Source: Nitrospiria bacterium
Lineage (GTDB): Bacteria; Nitrospirota; Nitrospiria; DASWJH01
DNA: 55,015 nucleotides
Assembly (NCBI GenBank): GCA_036397255.1
Contig: DASWJH010000038.1
Span: 1-55,015, forward strand
Direction of reading: 5' to 3'
Below, one piece after another: positions 17,823 to 27,193 of this stretch (positions are counted from its first letter, which is position 1; every line of letters starts with the position of its first letter). A program made the position numbers and the translations under genes. Under the pieces are notes generated by a model that made no database searches, was not told the origin of the DNA, and saw nothing but the letters and a program-made list of their open reading frames with translations.

Positions 17823-18247
17823 AAAAACCTCCCCTTTGTTAATTCAACCTAAAAATTTGATTCAAATAAAAGGATTTTACATCTCTCCCAGAAAATAAAA
17901 ACCTTAAATTAACAATTAAATCAATGAGTTATCATAACATCTCTTTTGGGGACAAAACAGCCGAAAAGAACAACTAAGGTAGCAAGGGGACCCGACTTTT
18001 GTCAAGAAATTTCTGGTTGGTTTTCTTAAAGAAACCGGGTAGAAAGGGCTCTTCTCTGATTCATCAGGCTACACATTAAAGGTTAATAAAAAATGTTGGA
18101 GGTTTGAGGCGTTAGGCCTGAAAAAACAAAAAAAACGTGAGGGGTGAAGGGTCAGGAGTTAGGGGGAGAGAAAACTTCTACCCCCCTTAATCCCTCCTAA
18201 CAAAGGAGGAAAATCAAAGCAACACTCGGAATCAGTAAAAAGATAGA
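17823..18247 (-). promoter_or_regulatory. Upstream region of the rTCA operon
   Basis: Non-coding and AT-rich near aclB. It includes an 11-base hyphenated palindrome GTTAT-C-ATAAC at 17928-17938, about 105 bases before the aclB start and well placed for a regulator. I find no unambiguous -35/-10 pair. The distal part (18181-18215) is a diverged palindromic repeat. Confidence 0.4.
18181..18215. repeat. Diverged short palindromic repeat
   Basis: A C-rich run followed by TTAATCC and a stem CCTCCT-AACAA-AGGAGG. The arrangement (C-run, TTAATCC, hairpin) matches the right arm of the larger repeat tracts near 26, 50 and 54.6 kb but lacks their GAGATTTTATAATCTC core. It could also act as a weak stem for the flanking genes. 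Confidence 0.45.
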
Positions 18248-18685
18248 TTACTTTTTCGGTTGCTCGACTTTAATAATGGAAATCAGTGTTTTCCAGATTT
18301 TGAGAACTTTGGTATTGGTATGATCCCGCTGCTCTACCCCCTGGGGAGGCCCCATAATGTTGATCACCACTCCATCCGAGGTGGTAATGGCATAGGTATG
18401 AGTGGACTCGGCTAAATACCCTTTCTTCCCTGTTGATGTTTCATAGTAACCCACAATTTTTTCAGCCGTGTCATCAGAAAAATATTGGTTCTGAAACCAA
18501 TGAGCCCCGCTGTTTTTATCTTTTAAATCATCTTTTCGGTTGAGTGTCCACCCCGGATAGATGGGCGCACCTAAAATCGTTTCTTGACCGGAACCACCCT
18601 CGGAAAATCCTAAATTGGGTTGAAAAACAAGTAAACACACTCCCCCTAATAAAATTCCAAGCACTGATAATACTTTTTTGGCCAT
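18248..18685 (-). CDS. Periplasmic protein of unknown function
   Basis: 145 residues with a signal peptide (MAKKVLSVLGILLGG to about residue 28, cleavage probably after GFSEG or earlier). The mature part has PIYPGWTLNRKDD, a region with YFSDDTAEKIVGYYE and a basic C-terminus. The pattern of a short exported domain with a DTAEKIVGYYE helix resembles proteins annotated only as hypothetical in environmental bacteria. I do not recognise a catalytic motif. It lies 123 bases downstream of lptD on the same strand and could be co-transcribed. Confidence 0.75.
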   Translation of the reverse strand: MAKKVLSVLGILLGGVCLLVFQPNLGFSEGGSGQETILGAPIYPGWTLNRKDDLKDKNSGAHWFQNQYFSDDTAEKIVGYYETSTGKKGYLAESTHTYAITTSDGVVINIMGPPQGVEQRDHTNTKVLKIWKTLISIIKVEQPKK

Positions 18686-18808
18686 TATTTTTCCTCTCTA
18701 TGTGGGTTGGCAAAATAAAAGGCTGTTTTTAAGAGACCTGGGCTCCATTTAAAAGTACCAGAATCTACCAAACGCGCAACTGGGGGGGGATTTAGGTTTT
18801 TTAGGGGT

Positions 18809-21010
18809 TTAGGGGGAGAAAAAAAGCCTGTGCAGAAGGCCTGTTTCAATGGCACCGGCACCTTTCAGGGAGATCAAAAAGGAAAATTGGTCTTTCTCAG
18901 GAAGGTCCTGAAAGGCAAAGGCCACAGCCCAGCATTGGCTCTCGTATTGAACCCCGTAAACCATTTCGGTTTTGGCGTGGCGGTTTAAATCATAATAAGC
19001 CCGATTGGCAAATGTAAATCCAAGGGGAAGTTTTAATGTGGTGGAAAGTGTAAAAAAATGAACTTCGGGGACTGAGATCCGCTGATTGATTGCAGAAGGA
19101 TTAAACAGATCCCCCCGCTGGGGAAGTACGGTGGTTTGGGTAAACCGATGACCGAAGGAGGCATTCCACCAACTCATGAGTGTAAAATTTAAATCGGAAT
19201 TCACAGAACTCCACCGTCCTTTTTCCAAATCCAAAAAGCTATCCACTTCCAAACCCACGGGCCAGGGGGTTGCAACCCACATTTCCCCCCGAAGGTCCGA
19301 AAAAGGGCGCTGAACGGGGGCCCCGTTTAAAACCGGGACCGGGGGAATTTTGATGTTGTAACTCTGCGTGAATTTCAAAGAAAGAAATTCTAAACGCTTT
19401 ACCTTTGGGGTTTGATCATCCGTTTGGTAAAAAGCTAAAAACCGCTGAAGAATCGAATAGGTCACCCGGTGTTGGGGATCCACTACATCGAGCTCATCAA
19501 AAAAGGGGGGAGGCGATTTCTCATCCTCTTCCACATATTCGTAAAGGACGGAGGGTTCTATTTGATGACGAATGCTATTTAAAGTAGACCCCTCCTTCAT
19601 CATAAAGGTCCGGGCCAATTTGGTATCGGCACGGAGGCTGGTCCAATAGATTTCGCGATGTGTATTTTCCCTTGAGGCTTGTTCCCTGGAATATAGGGTC
19701 TCCCGAAACCCTATGGCAGGGACCATCACCAAACCCCGCAAGGGTTCAAAATGCAGGAAAATTTTTGGGGCTAAATCCAGCCTACGGGCTTTGATCCCTT
19801 CTTCCCGCCAAAATTGATCCCCACTGGTCTCAACACTTGCAAATAGGGGGAGAGATCCTAGCCGAAAGGGAATCAATGAGTAGCCTACTTTTGGAAGGGT
19901 TTGAAGTGTCTGGTCACTGCCGGAGGTTAAATCCTGGGTATAACGGCCCAATAAAAAGGCAAAATGGTTTTCTTTTCCATAAATCAAGGAAACGTTGGAT
20001 TCAAGACTTCGTTGGGACCGCTCCTCAGTAAACTCACTTAAATCCCGGAAATAAGAATCATCGTTTACATATTTTCCATCAACCCTCCCCTTAAAATGCG
20101 GGGTAAACTCCTGTAGGTGATGGTAGCTCATATCCAGGCGATCCTCGTTGATGTCCGTGTCATGAAACAAAAAGGTATTGAGGCTCCCCTGAGAGGTCCG
20201 ACTCAGTTTATACCGGTACTCCAATCCACCCCCAACGCCACGATCGCTCCTGGTATCCAAAGTCAGTGTCGCATCCATGTGGGGGTTGAGGGCCCAAAAT
20301 AAGGCCTGGCTATATTTAAATCCCTCCGTGGAGCTGTAACCAAAATGAGGAATTAAAAGTCCCGTCTGCCGCTCTCTTTTCGCGGGGTACACAAACCAGG
20401 GCACATAGAAAACGGGAACTTTTTTGACATAAAAAGTAACATCTTTGGCCACCAGATACCCCTCTAACTGGACCCTCATATTTTGCACACGAAATCGCCA
20501 ATCAGGGGTTCCCTCCTCTTCTTCGCATTCACAGGTGGTAAACCAGCCTCTCTCCAAGGCATATCGATCCTCTGAAAGCTTTTCCAGTATTTCCCCTTGA
20601 ATGCGGTAACCGCCCGGTTGAAGAACCAATCGGCTGTTGTAAAAACGGCCCTGCCGCGTTTTAATATTTAGCTCTCCTTCCTCCCCTTCAAGGGAATTCT
20701 CCCCATCAAGGAAGAAAAAATCTCCGGAGATGTGTGCATCCCCTGTTTTGTTCTCCAAAATAATCCGGTTGGCATTGAGTTGCAGATCTCCCTGGAGAAT
20801 CTTCACCGAACCTTCTGCCTCATACCGGTCTTTTTCTTTTTGATATTCCAAACGGTCTGCTTGAATTTCAACGGGAATTTCTAATTTCGGCACTAGTTCA
20901 ATTTCGGAAATTTCTTGTGCCTGGGCAGGATAATAAAACAATAAAAGAAACAGGCCAATCAAACTGGAGAAAAATTGGGATGGAGTTGCAGGTGGGTTCC
21001 CGCTCCTCAT
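18809..21010 (-). CDS. lptD: LPS-assembly outer-membrane protein LptD (OstA)
   Basis: 733 residues, within the family range. A signal peptide ends near YYPAQAQ. The N-terminal OstA/LptA-like jelly-roll (about 45-150) has IQADRLEYQKEKDRYEAEG and GDLQLNANRIIL. The remainder is the LptD beta-barrel with the family blocks VFYVPWFVYPAKRERQTGLL and ALFWALNPHMDATLTLD. The pair of cysteines in TTCECEEEEG may take part in disulphide formation. LptD inserts lipopolysaccharide into the outer leaflet, so the host has an LPS-bearing outer membrane. It is preceded by folC with a one-base gap. Confidence 0.93.
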   Translation of the reverse strand: MRSGNPPATPSQFFSSLIGLFLLLFYYPAQAQEISEIELVPKLEIPVEIQADRLEYQKEKDRYEAEGSVKILQGDLQLNANRIILENKTGDAHISGDFFFLDGENSLEGEEGELNIKTRQGRFYNSRLVLQPGGYRIQGEILEKLSEDRYALERGWFTTCECEEEEGTPDWRFRVQNMRVQLEGYLVAKDVTFYVKKVPVFYVPWFVYPAKRERQTGLLIPHFGYSSTEGFKYSQALFWALNPHMDATLTLDTRSDRGVGGGLEYRYKLSRTSQGSLNTFLFHDTDINEDRLDMSYHHLQEFTPHFKGRVDGKYVNDDSYFRDLSEFTEERSQRSLESNVSLIYGKENHFAFLLGRYTQDLTSGSDQTLQTLPKVGYSLIPFRLGSLPLFASVETSGDQFWREEGIKARRLDLAPKIFLHFEPLRGLVMVPAIGFRETLYSREQASRENTHREIYWTSLRADTKLARTFMMKEGSTLNSIRHQIEPSVLYEYVEEDEKSPPPFFDELDVVDPQHRVTYSILQRFLAFYQTDDQTPKVKRLEFLSLKFTQSYNIKIPPVPVLNGAPVQRPFSDLRGEMWVATPWPVGLEVDSFLDLEKGRWSSVNSDLNFTLMSWWNASFGHRFTQTTVLPQRGDLFNPSAINQRISVPEVHFFTLSTTLKLPLGFTFANRAYYDLNRHAKTEMVYGVQYESQCWAVAFAFQDLPEKDQFSFLISLKGAGAIETGLLHRLFFSP

Positions 21011-21011
21011 C

Positions 21012-22337
21012 TCACCCTTTAAGCAGGGAGGGGACCTTTCCCTCCAGGTGGGCTTTTACTTCTCCAACCGTGTAAAGAGAACCTGTGACACAAATTAGAT
21101 CTTGAGGGAACGCATGGGACCGGGCCAAACCCATTGCGTCTGAAACCCTTTGAATACAATGGTAAGGAACATGGTAGGACTCAACGGCAACTTCCAGTTG
21201 AGAAACAGAAGCGGCCCTTTCATAATCAGGGCGGGTCAATATCACTTCGTCTGCTAAAGGAATGATTTCATTAAAAAACCCGGGAAAATCTTTATCCTTA
21301 AGCATTCCGATGACCAGAATCACCCGTTGTCGCCCTATGCGTATTTCCCTAAGAGCACGGGAAAGCACGAAAGCAGCGGCGGGATTATGTGCACCATCTA
21401 GAATGATGAGAGGGTCCTCTTCTACTATTTGAAGCCTTCCCTCCCATTTAACCTGCTTCAACCCCAAAAGGACTTTTTCGGTTTCTAGATGATAACCTTT
21501 TTGCGAAAGGATTTCTAAAACCGCTAGAGCAGTTGCGGCGTTCTGGACTTGATGGGCCCCTTTGAGAGAACAAGACAAATCATCCAAAGAAAATACAGGG
21601 CCACGATAGGAAAAACACCCCGGATCTTCCCCCCTTACCTGAACAGTTTCATTCACACAGGTCAAGGGCGCTTTTTCTTCCAACGCTCGGGAACGGATCA
21701 CCCCCAGGGGCCCTTCTTTGGTCTCGGAGGTCACCACGGGCACCATGGGTTTGATAATTCCCGCTTTTTCAAAGGCAATCTGCTCCAGCTGATATCCCAG
21801 GTGTTGACAGTGGTCCCGGTCTATTTGTGTAATGACCGACACTTCTGGAATCAGTAAATTGGTGGCATCAAAACGGCCTCCCATCCCCACCTCCACCACA
21901 GCCATCTCTACCCCTTCCCGCGCAAAGTGAAGAAAAGCCATTGCGGTCGTAAATTCAAAAAAAGTGGGAAGAACAGGGTTTTGTTGATTTGAAATGTGAG
22001 GAGGATGTTGGGAAAGGACATTTTGAATTTCATGGGTAAGCAGAACCAAATCCTCATCCTGAATGAGATTATGATTCACTCGAATCCGCTCGTTAAAATC
22101 AACCAGGTGGGGGGAGGTATACAATCCCACCCGAATCCCTTGCGCCTGGAGAATAGAAGACAAAATAGCCGCAGTAGACCCCTTTCCGTTGGTTCCTGCA
22201 ATATGGATAGAGGGAAAACAACGATGAGGATTGCCGAGAAATTCCATCAAGCGGGTCATATTTTCCAAACCCACTTTCATCCCCCGCCATTGAAGACTAA
22301 AAAGAAAATCGATGGTGTCTTTAATTCCCATAATCAA
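21012..22337 (-). CDS. folC: Dihydrofolate synthase / folylpolyglutamate synthase
   Basis: 441 residues, a Mur-ligase-family enzyme. It has the ATP-binding loop [10 protein letters not shown] (about residue 50), the [10 protein letters not shown] block, [13 protein letters not shown] and the C-terminal LDGAHNPAA signature specific to FolC. It adds glutamate to dihydropteroate and to folates in the cytoplasm. Its start overlaps the accD stop by four bases, so accD-folC-lptD are probably one transcript. The accD-folC order is common in bacteria. Confidence 0.95.
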   Translation of the reverse strand: MIMGIKDTIDFLFSLQWRGMKVGLENMTRLMEFLGNPHRCFPSIHIAGTNGKGSTAAILSSILQAQGIRVGLYTSPHLVDFNERIRVNHNLIQDEDLVLLTHEIQNVLSQHPPHISNQQNPVLPTFFEFTTAMAFLHFAREGVEMAVVEVGMGGRFDATNLLIPEVSVITQIDRDHCQHLGYQLEQIAFEKAGIIKPMVPVVTSETKEGPLGVIRSRALEEKAPLTCVNETVQVRGEDPGCFSYRGPVFSLDDLSCSLKGAHQVQNAATALAVLEILSQKGYHLETEKVLLGLKQVKWEGRLQIVEEDPLIILDGAHNPAAAFVLSRALREIRIGRQRVILVIGMLKDKDFPGFFNEIIPLADEVILTRPDYERAASVSQLEVAVESYHVPYHCIQRVSDAMGLARSHAFPQDLICVTGSLYTVGEVKAHLEGKVPSLLKG

Positions 22338-23173
22338 AAAAACTCGATAAGCTTCGCCAAAACATCTTTGAGGCGTTTTCGCTCGACGATCATATCCAGC
22401 ATTCCGTGCTCCAGAAGAAACTCCGCCCTTTGGAACCCCGCCGGAAGCTGTTGTTTAATCGTCTGTTCAATCACGCGGGGCCCGGCGAAACCGATGAGCG
22501 CTTTCGGTTCGGCAATAATCACATCACCCAACATGGCCACACTGGCGGTAACGCCCCCAAAAGTGGGATCAGTTAAAACAGGAATAAAGAGGACCCGATT
22601 TTCATGTAAACGGGCAATGGCCGCACTGGTTTTGGCCATCTGCATTAGGGACAGGGTTCCTTCCTGCATACGGGCCCCCCCTGACGCGGTAACCAAAATA
22701 AAGGGACGCCGGGTCAGAACAGCCCGTTCCGCGGCTCGGACAATTTTCTCCCCCACAACGGACCCCATGCTCCCGCCCATAAATGCAAAATTAAACAATC
22801 CAAAAATAACAGAGTGCCCTTTAATTCCCCCCTCTCCCACCACAATGGCTTCTTGGGTCCCGCTTTTTTCCCGGTGAACCTTCAACCGGTCCTTATATTT
22901 TTGGGTATCCCGAAAATCCAATACATCCACGGGATAAATTTCCTGATCCCATTCCTTGAAGCTCCCCTCATCCAGCATGAGGGCGATCCGCTCCCCAACG
23001 GAAATGGGGAAATGGTAATCGCATTTTGGACAGACCTTTTCATTCTTTTCCACTTCTTTTCGATAAACGATTTCACGGCAGTTGTTGCACTTCACCCAAA
23101 GGCCCTCCGGAATTTTTCCTTTTTTCCGTTCAGGGCTGGGCTCATCAGAGGAACCTTTTCGAAACCATGCCAT
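22334..23173 (-). CDS. accD: Acetyl-CoA carboxylase, carboxyltransferase beta subunit
   Basis: 279 residues, the usual AccD length. The N-terminal four-cysteine zinc ribbon is seen as CNNC (about residue 28) and CPKC (about residue 48). The carboxyltransferase domain has [41 protein letters not shown] and [11 protein letters not shown]. With AccA it transfers carboxyl from biotin to acetyl-CoA, the first step of fatty-acid synthesis. It leads the accD-folC-lptD run. Confidence 0.96.
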   Translation of the reverse strand: MAWFRKGSSDEPSPERKKGKIPEGLWVKCNNCREIVYRKEVEKNEKVCPKCDYHFPISVGERIALMLDEGSFKEWDQEIYPVDVLDFRDTQKYKDRLKVHREKSGTQEAIVVGEGGIKGHSVIFGLFNFAFMGGSMGSVVGEKIVRAAERAVLTRRPFILVTASGGARMQEGTLSLMQMAKTSAAIARLHENRVLFIPVLTDPTFGGVTASVAMLGDVIIAEPKALIGFAGPRVIEQTIKQQLPAGFQRAEFLLEHGMLDMIVERKRLKDVLAKLIEFF

Positions 23174-23336
23174 GACTATTGCTCTCCCTTTAATAGGGGA
23201 ATGATTAAAACGAAAATCATGAGATGACGGATATGGTTTTTTAAAATGGTAACAAGAATACCATAATTTAACATTTTAATAAATTTCATTCAAGACCGGA
23301 AGGCTTTATTTTTAAAGAATTTTTCTCTTATGGAGA

Positions 23337-25091
23337 TTATTGAATCCTCAACACATAGGAACCAAAGCGGCCTGCGGAAGCAGGAACGGAGGGAGAACGG
23401 GTAATGCGGACATAATGGACCCCCGTTTGGGTCGCCATGAAAATTCGGCTGGAAGATAGGGTTGTTTGATCGTTTGGAGGACAGCTTAATCCGCAATCAA
23501 ACGTGTAGGTCTGGCCGTTCAAATTATCACTGAAAGCAATAAAAGAAGGGACGGAATCACAGCAATAGATTTCCATAAAGGTATCCGCGCCATTGGTGAG
23601 GTTTTCGGTTTGAACCGTATAAAACTGATTACCCACTGCATCAAATCCCACCACATCAACATCATTTCCAAAAGTGGATAAATAAAAGGTGTGGAATTCT
23701 GTTGATCCTGTGATTTTCCGATTAGGATTAAAATTGTCGTCATTGAGTTCAAATATATCTTCAAAAAAATCAATTTTTCGATCCCCAAAAATCGATGTCA
23801 TTCCTACTAATTCATTATGGCCGCGATCAAACCAACCCTCCCAAAAGGTTCCCAGCTTGGCCGGGGACTTGTTAGGAAGGGATTGCGTAAACACATCCCA
23901 GATAGGAGAACCCCCCAAGGTCAAGGTATCAAAAGCTTCTGGCTGAGATCCCGTGATGGAAACATCCATTGGGTCATCAAAAATATCCCATAGAACCGCT
24001 GCAACCGCAATTTCATTGGAAGAAAAAAGGGCAAGAGAAGAAAGGGATGGACCCTCAATTTCAAAAAATGTAGAACCTCCGTTATCTCCTCCTTTCGTAT
24101 CAATTTGACTGGATTTTTTTTGAACAGCGCTGGAGAGAAAATGGGCAAATCCCTCCGACCAAGCCAAACGGGTATCCTGGGTTGAATCGCGGAGGGTGTG
24201 GGGACCTCCGGGGGAATCATCCCTGGATAATTTCTCGGATAGAAAATGAGCATACTCATGGATAATGATATCATCGTCATATTCATCGGTATCAGTTGCT
24301 TCTCCAAGAAGGAAGATGGAATCAAGAGCGGAATTGAAACAGGTACCATCCGTGGTACCTGTTTCCCAATAGGCTTTTAAGAGGGGTGGAGCGGTTCCAT
24401 CAAGGTTTCGAACCCATTCAGAAGCCTCAGTGAGAACATCCAGAATATTAAAAGGACCGCCCCCACCGCTTGCCACCGTGGCATGAATATTGACAGATGA
24501 AGGGACTGAATTTTCGTCAAAGGAGGTTGAAGTCACTGCATAGAGGGCATTTTGTGTCCGATTATCTCTCACTTCCAAATTAACGTTCTGGCCGCTGTCC
24601 GTCTTGGATAGAACACGAACATAGACCCCCGTGGCTCCATCGTTTGAAAAGGAAATGGAATAAACCCCACCGCCATCACTGGCCCCGGTGGCTAATACCG
24701 CCCCATCGTTTACCCGTATAACCTGCACCTGGCCAAACCGAATCGGATTCGAGGTCCGATTACCGGTAAACCCAGCGGAATTATATTCCCGGTCTTCGTA
24801 GGTTACATTTCCGGTAACCATTGCTGAAACCCCTTGGGCATTGGCAACCTGAACCCCTTTTTGGGATTTCAAGAAATCCCGTCCACGTTCAACCCAACGC
24901 TTAAGCAAACCCACAGTGTTCCCAAAGGCCTTGGGACCTTCCTGGGCAATTAAAATGGCTTGGGAAGACGCGGAGGCCGAGCAACCTAAAACAGAATTGC
25001 CAGAGACCGTACTGGAAGAACCCCCATCGCCACACCCTTGGACGAGGATTAAAAAACATAATGAAATTCCGAAAACTTTATTGAAAATCAT
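23337..25091 (-). CDS. Lipoprotein zinc metallopeptidase-like protein
   Basis: 584 residues. The lipobox LVQGC puts the lipidated cysteine at residue 20. A beta-sandwich like carboxypeptidase-regulatory domains follows (about 90-160, GNVTYEDREYN to GGVYSISFSN). The catalytic part has HEYAH at 278-282 and Glu313 in WSEGFAHF, an HExxH-plus-Glu layout typical of gluzincins. The C-terminal 120 residues look like a bacterial pre-peptidase (PPC-type) beta domain. It is probably an envelope-anchored or surface protease. Substrate and family number are unknown to me, and the zinc assignment rests on the motif spacing only. It is a single gene on the minus strand, 160 bases upstream of accD. Confidence 0.75.
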   Translation of the reverse strand: MIFNKVFGISLCFLILVQGCGDGGSSSTVSGNSVLGCSASASSQAILIAQEGPKAFGNTVGLLKRWVERGRDFLKSQKGVQVANAQGVSAMVTGNVTYEDREYNSAGFTGNRTSNPIRFGQVQVIRVNDGAVLATGASDGGGVYSISFSNDGATGVYVRVLSKTDSGQNVNLEVRDNRTQNALYAVTSTSFDENSVPSSVNIHATVASGGGGPFNILDVLTEASEWVRNLDGTAPPLLKAYWETGTTDGTCFNSALDSIFLLGEATDTDEYDDDIIIHEYAHFLSEKLSRDDSPGGPHTLRDSTQDTRLAWSEGFAHFLSSAVQKKSSQIDTKGGDNGGSTFFEIEGPSLSSLALFSSNEIAVAAVLWDIFDDPMDVSITGSQPEAFDTLTLGGSPIWDVFTQSLPNKSPAKLGTFWEGWFDRGHNELVGMTSIFGDRKIDFFEDIFELNDDNFNPNRKITGSTEFHTFYLSTFGNDVDVVGFDAVGNQFYTVQTENLTNGADTFMEIYCCDSVPSFIAFSDNLNGQTYTFDCGLSCPPNDQTTLSSSRIFMATQTGVHYVRITRSPSVPASAGRFGSYVLRIQ

Positions 25092-25155
25092 AATTATGTT
25101 AAGAGGTCATGTTGAATAGGTGAATTTAAGTATATGGAAGGAAATTAATCTTAAA

Positions 25156-25539
25156 TTAGAGGGACCCACTATTGACCGGTGGAATTTCGTGTCGCCAAAA
25201 CCGCCCATGGTAATCCCCCGCTTCAATATAGGAAAGCAAGTCGGGTTGGTCATCACCAATCGGTTCATTAAATTCAATTCCCATGGCATAGGATTGGCTA
25301 ATGGGCTTGACCCAACGAACCCTACCCTCCAACCATTCCGTTTTTTTGAACCATCCATCGGAGGCAAAATAAATCCGCATATTAATATCCGCTTCAATCT
25401 GAAAAGGCTTTTTACTCATAAATCCCAATCCCCCTCTTCCGATGACCCATCCATAAGTCATCACACTTTTATTATCCGATGAACGGGAGATAACGAGACG
25501 AAACGGAATTTGGGTTCGGTGAAAGCGCCGGCTTTCCAT
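25156..25539 (-). CDS. PilZ-domain protein
   Basis: 127 residues. It starts MESRRFHRTQIPFRLVISRS, matching the Arg-rich RxxxR switch that precedes PilZ barrels, and has YGWVIGRGGLGFMS and a later GRVRWVKPISQSYAMGIEFNE, which carries the G-x-x-F-end of the domain. It probably binds c-di-GMP, though the usual D/NxSxxG motif is replaced by a weaker VIGRGGLGF. It stands alone, so the process it controls is unknown. In this window it contrasts with the two GGDEF proteins that look unable to make the messenger. Confidence 0.75.
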   Translation of the reverse strand: MESRRFHRTQIPFRLVISRSSDNKSVMTYGWVIGRGGLGFMSKKPFQIEADINMRIYFASDGWFKKTEWLEGRVRWVKPISQSYAMGIEFNEPIGDDQPDLLSYIEAGDYHGRFWRHEIPPVNSGSL

Positions 25540-25754
25540 CCATTTGGTTTCTGTTTCCGTAAGGGACCCTCCCCAATCTTTTGACCCATATCACACGCGG
25601 TTATTTCAAAACATAACGCAACAATGGGGATTAGTCAATGAGAAGCCCCCGCCATAACTGGACCCAAAGAGGGGGGGGAAATTCCAAGAAAATTGCAATG
25701 CAATAAAGATCCCCGCACCGCAAAACTTCGGGGTATCCAGAGCAAAAACTGAAT

Positions 25755-26075
25755 TTTCAAATCCCCCTTATTCCGCCTTTTCTTAAGGGAGAGAGAAAGG
25801 GAGTACCCCTTATTCCAAAGGGAAAAACATTCAAAATCTCCCCATCCCTTGGAATTGAGGCCTCTCCAAACTTTCCCCTCTTTGGAAAAGGCCCGCACCG
25901 AACTCCCCCTCTTTTTTAAAGAGGGGCCAGGGGAGATTTTATAATCTCAAATCCCCCTTATTCCCCCTTTTCTAAAGGGGGAGAGAATTGGAGAATCCCC
26001 TTTTTCTAAGGGGAGAGAAAGGGAGTACCCCTTATTCCAAAGGGGATACTAAGGGGTCACCCCCTTGAAAACTAG
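25755..26075. repeat. Palindromic repeat tract A
   Basis: A cluster of C-rich hairpin modules within a 617-base gene-free gap (25540-26157). It contains one intact core GAGATTTTATAATCTC at 25933-25948 flanked on the left by CCTCTTTTTTAAAGAGG and on the right by AAATCCCCCTTATTCC and CTAAAGGGGGAGAGAA. Several partial arms (for example CCCCTTATTCCAAAGGGG) are repeated beside it. It is the same family as tracts B (49.4 kb) and C (54.5 kb), in the same orientation. The rest of the gap shows no gene. Confidence 0.85.
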
Positions 26076-26157
26076 GAAGAATAACAAATATAAACGTTCC
26101 AGCTTCAAGGGTGTATTTGGCCAATGAATCGCCAAATTTGAAAACGACCTCGGAGGA

Positions 26158-26568
26158 TCAAACAAGCGTTCGATAAATTTCCTTCAACAGGTCCATGTGA
26201 GCCAACTCGTCCTGCGCCAGGTGTTTCAGAAGTTTTTTCAATTCCTCATCTTCTGTTTCTTCATATTCTCTCTGGTAACGAAGATACGCTTGGCGTTCAT
26301 CTTCATAATCCTGCGCCAACATCTCGTGAACGGATCTCCCTTCCTGATGGGCCGGTTTTTCTGAATTCACATGAACTTCCATATGCAACCCCAATACCTT
26401 TTCCAAAACCTGCACATGTTTCCGCTCAATTTCACAGAGTTTCTCCAGCTTGGCCTTGACCACTGGATGGGGGACTTTTTCAGCCTGGAATCGATACTTT
26501 TCCAGAGAGTTATATTCATCCTGCAAATCCGCCATTAACTTGGTTAATGTGCGCTCGTTGGGTTTCAT
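26158..26568 (-). CDS. Ferritin-like (rubrerythrin-type) diiron protein
   Basis: 136 residues, all helical. It shows the two ExxH-containing helices of a ferritin-like diiron site: EIERKHVQVLE in the first half and DELAHMDLLKEIY at the end, with DEYNSLEKYRF and EDERQAYLRYQ supplying the other carboxylates. The C-terminal rubredoxin domain of classical rubrerythrin is absent. It may act in peroxide reduction or iron handling. The metal ligands look intact. It stands next to repeat tract A and a small Arg-rich gene. Confidence 0.8.
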   Translation of the reverse strand: MKPNERTLTKLMADLQDEYNSLEKYRFQAEKVPHPVVKAKLEKLCEIERKHVQVLEKVLGLHMEVHVNSEKPAHQEGRSVHEMLAQDYEDERQAYLRYQREYEETEDEELKKLLKHLAQDELAHMDLLKEIYRTLV

Positions 26569-26611
26569 GTTCTCAGCCCCAAACCGTTCATCATTGCCTC
26601 AAAAAAATATT

Positions 26612-26833
26612 CTAATTTCCCGATATGTCTACCCCCCCTGGGAGGGCCCCTCGTCGCTCATCTTCCCTCCGATCCTCCTGTCTTCGCTCTTCGAGGCGCT
26701 TTTCAACCTCAATTTTTCGAGGAGAACGGTGGACTCTACGATCTTGTCCACTTCGCCGGGTTCTCAATCTTCTCAGTAAATTTTTTCTTCGGGATAAACC
26801 CCTGCGATCTCCCCTTCGCCGATCCTGGTTCAT
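26612..26833 (-). CDS. Small arginine-rich protein
   Basis: 73 residues, start supported by the ribosome site AGAGGAGAG before ATG 26833. The sequence is dominated by RRxxDRR-type units (NQDRRRGDRR, SGQDRR, RREDERR) with few hydrophobic residues, so it is probably unstructured or nucleic-acid binding. Similar Arg motifs precede PilZ domains, but no PilZ barrel follows here. It ends 43 bases before the ferritin-like gene and may be co-transcribed. Function unknown; that it is a gene rests on the ribosome site and the biased composition. Confidence 0.5.
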   Translation of the reverse strand: MNQDRRRGDRRGLSRRKNLLRRLRTRRSGQDRRVHRSPRKIEVEKRLEERRQEDRREDERRGALPGGVDISGN

Positions 26834-27193
26834 ATCTCTCCTCTTGTTTCCAAAACGATCTGGTTCTTTCCTTTTTCAAAACACCTCTTCTCAAAGAATT
26901 GCTAAAACCCAAAAAACCATTGAAAATAAAATAGAATGGGATAGTAAAGAATTCCAAAAAAGGAGTCAAGCGTAGGGAGTCCCTTTTCCCATTCTCTTTA
27001 CCTAACACCCCATTCGTGAGGTAAAGGCAAACCAGGGTTTCCACTGAAATCCATTTTATCATAGAGGTGTTCTTTTCAATCATTGTTTAATGATATGAAA
27101 CTCAGAGAAATTTCATTGACAAACTGACCTATTCACACCATATAATCCATGGGTTCGGAAGAAATCACTTCATTTTCCAAAAGGAGAGGATCA
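26834..27193. other. Divergent intergenic region
   Basis: It separates the Arg-rich gene (minus) from the MoeA-like gene (plus). A good promoter for the latter lies at 27116-27146. No gene is supported in the rest. Confidence 0.5.
27116..27146 (+). promoter_or_regulatory. Sigma-70-type promoter of the MoeA-like gene
   Basis: TTGACA (27116-27121) and TATAAT (27141-27146) are both perfect consensus hexamers, separated by 19 bases, slightly longer than optimal. Transcription would start near 27153, after an upstream in-frame ATG at 27149, which supports translation from 27194. Confidence 0.65.
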
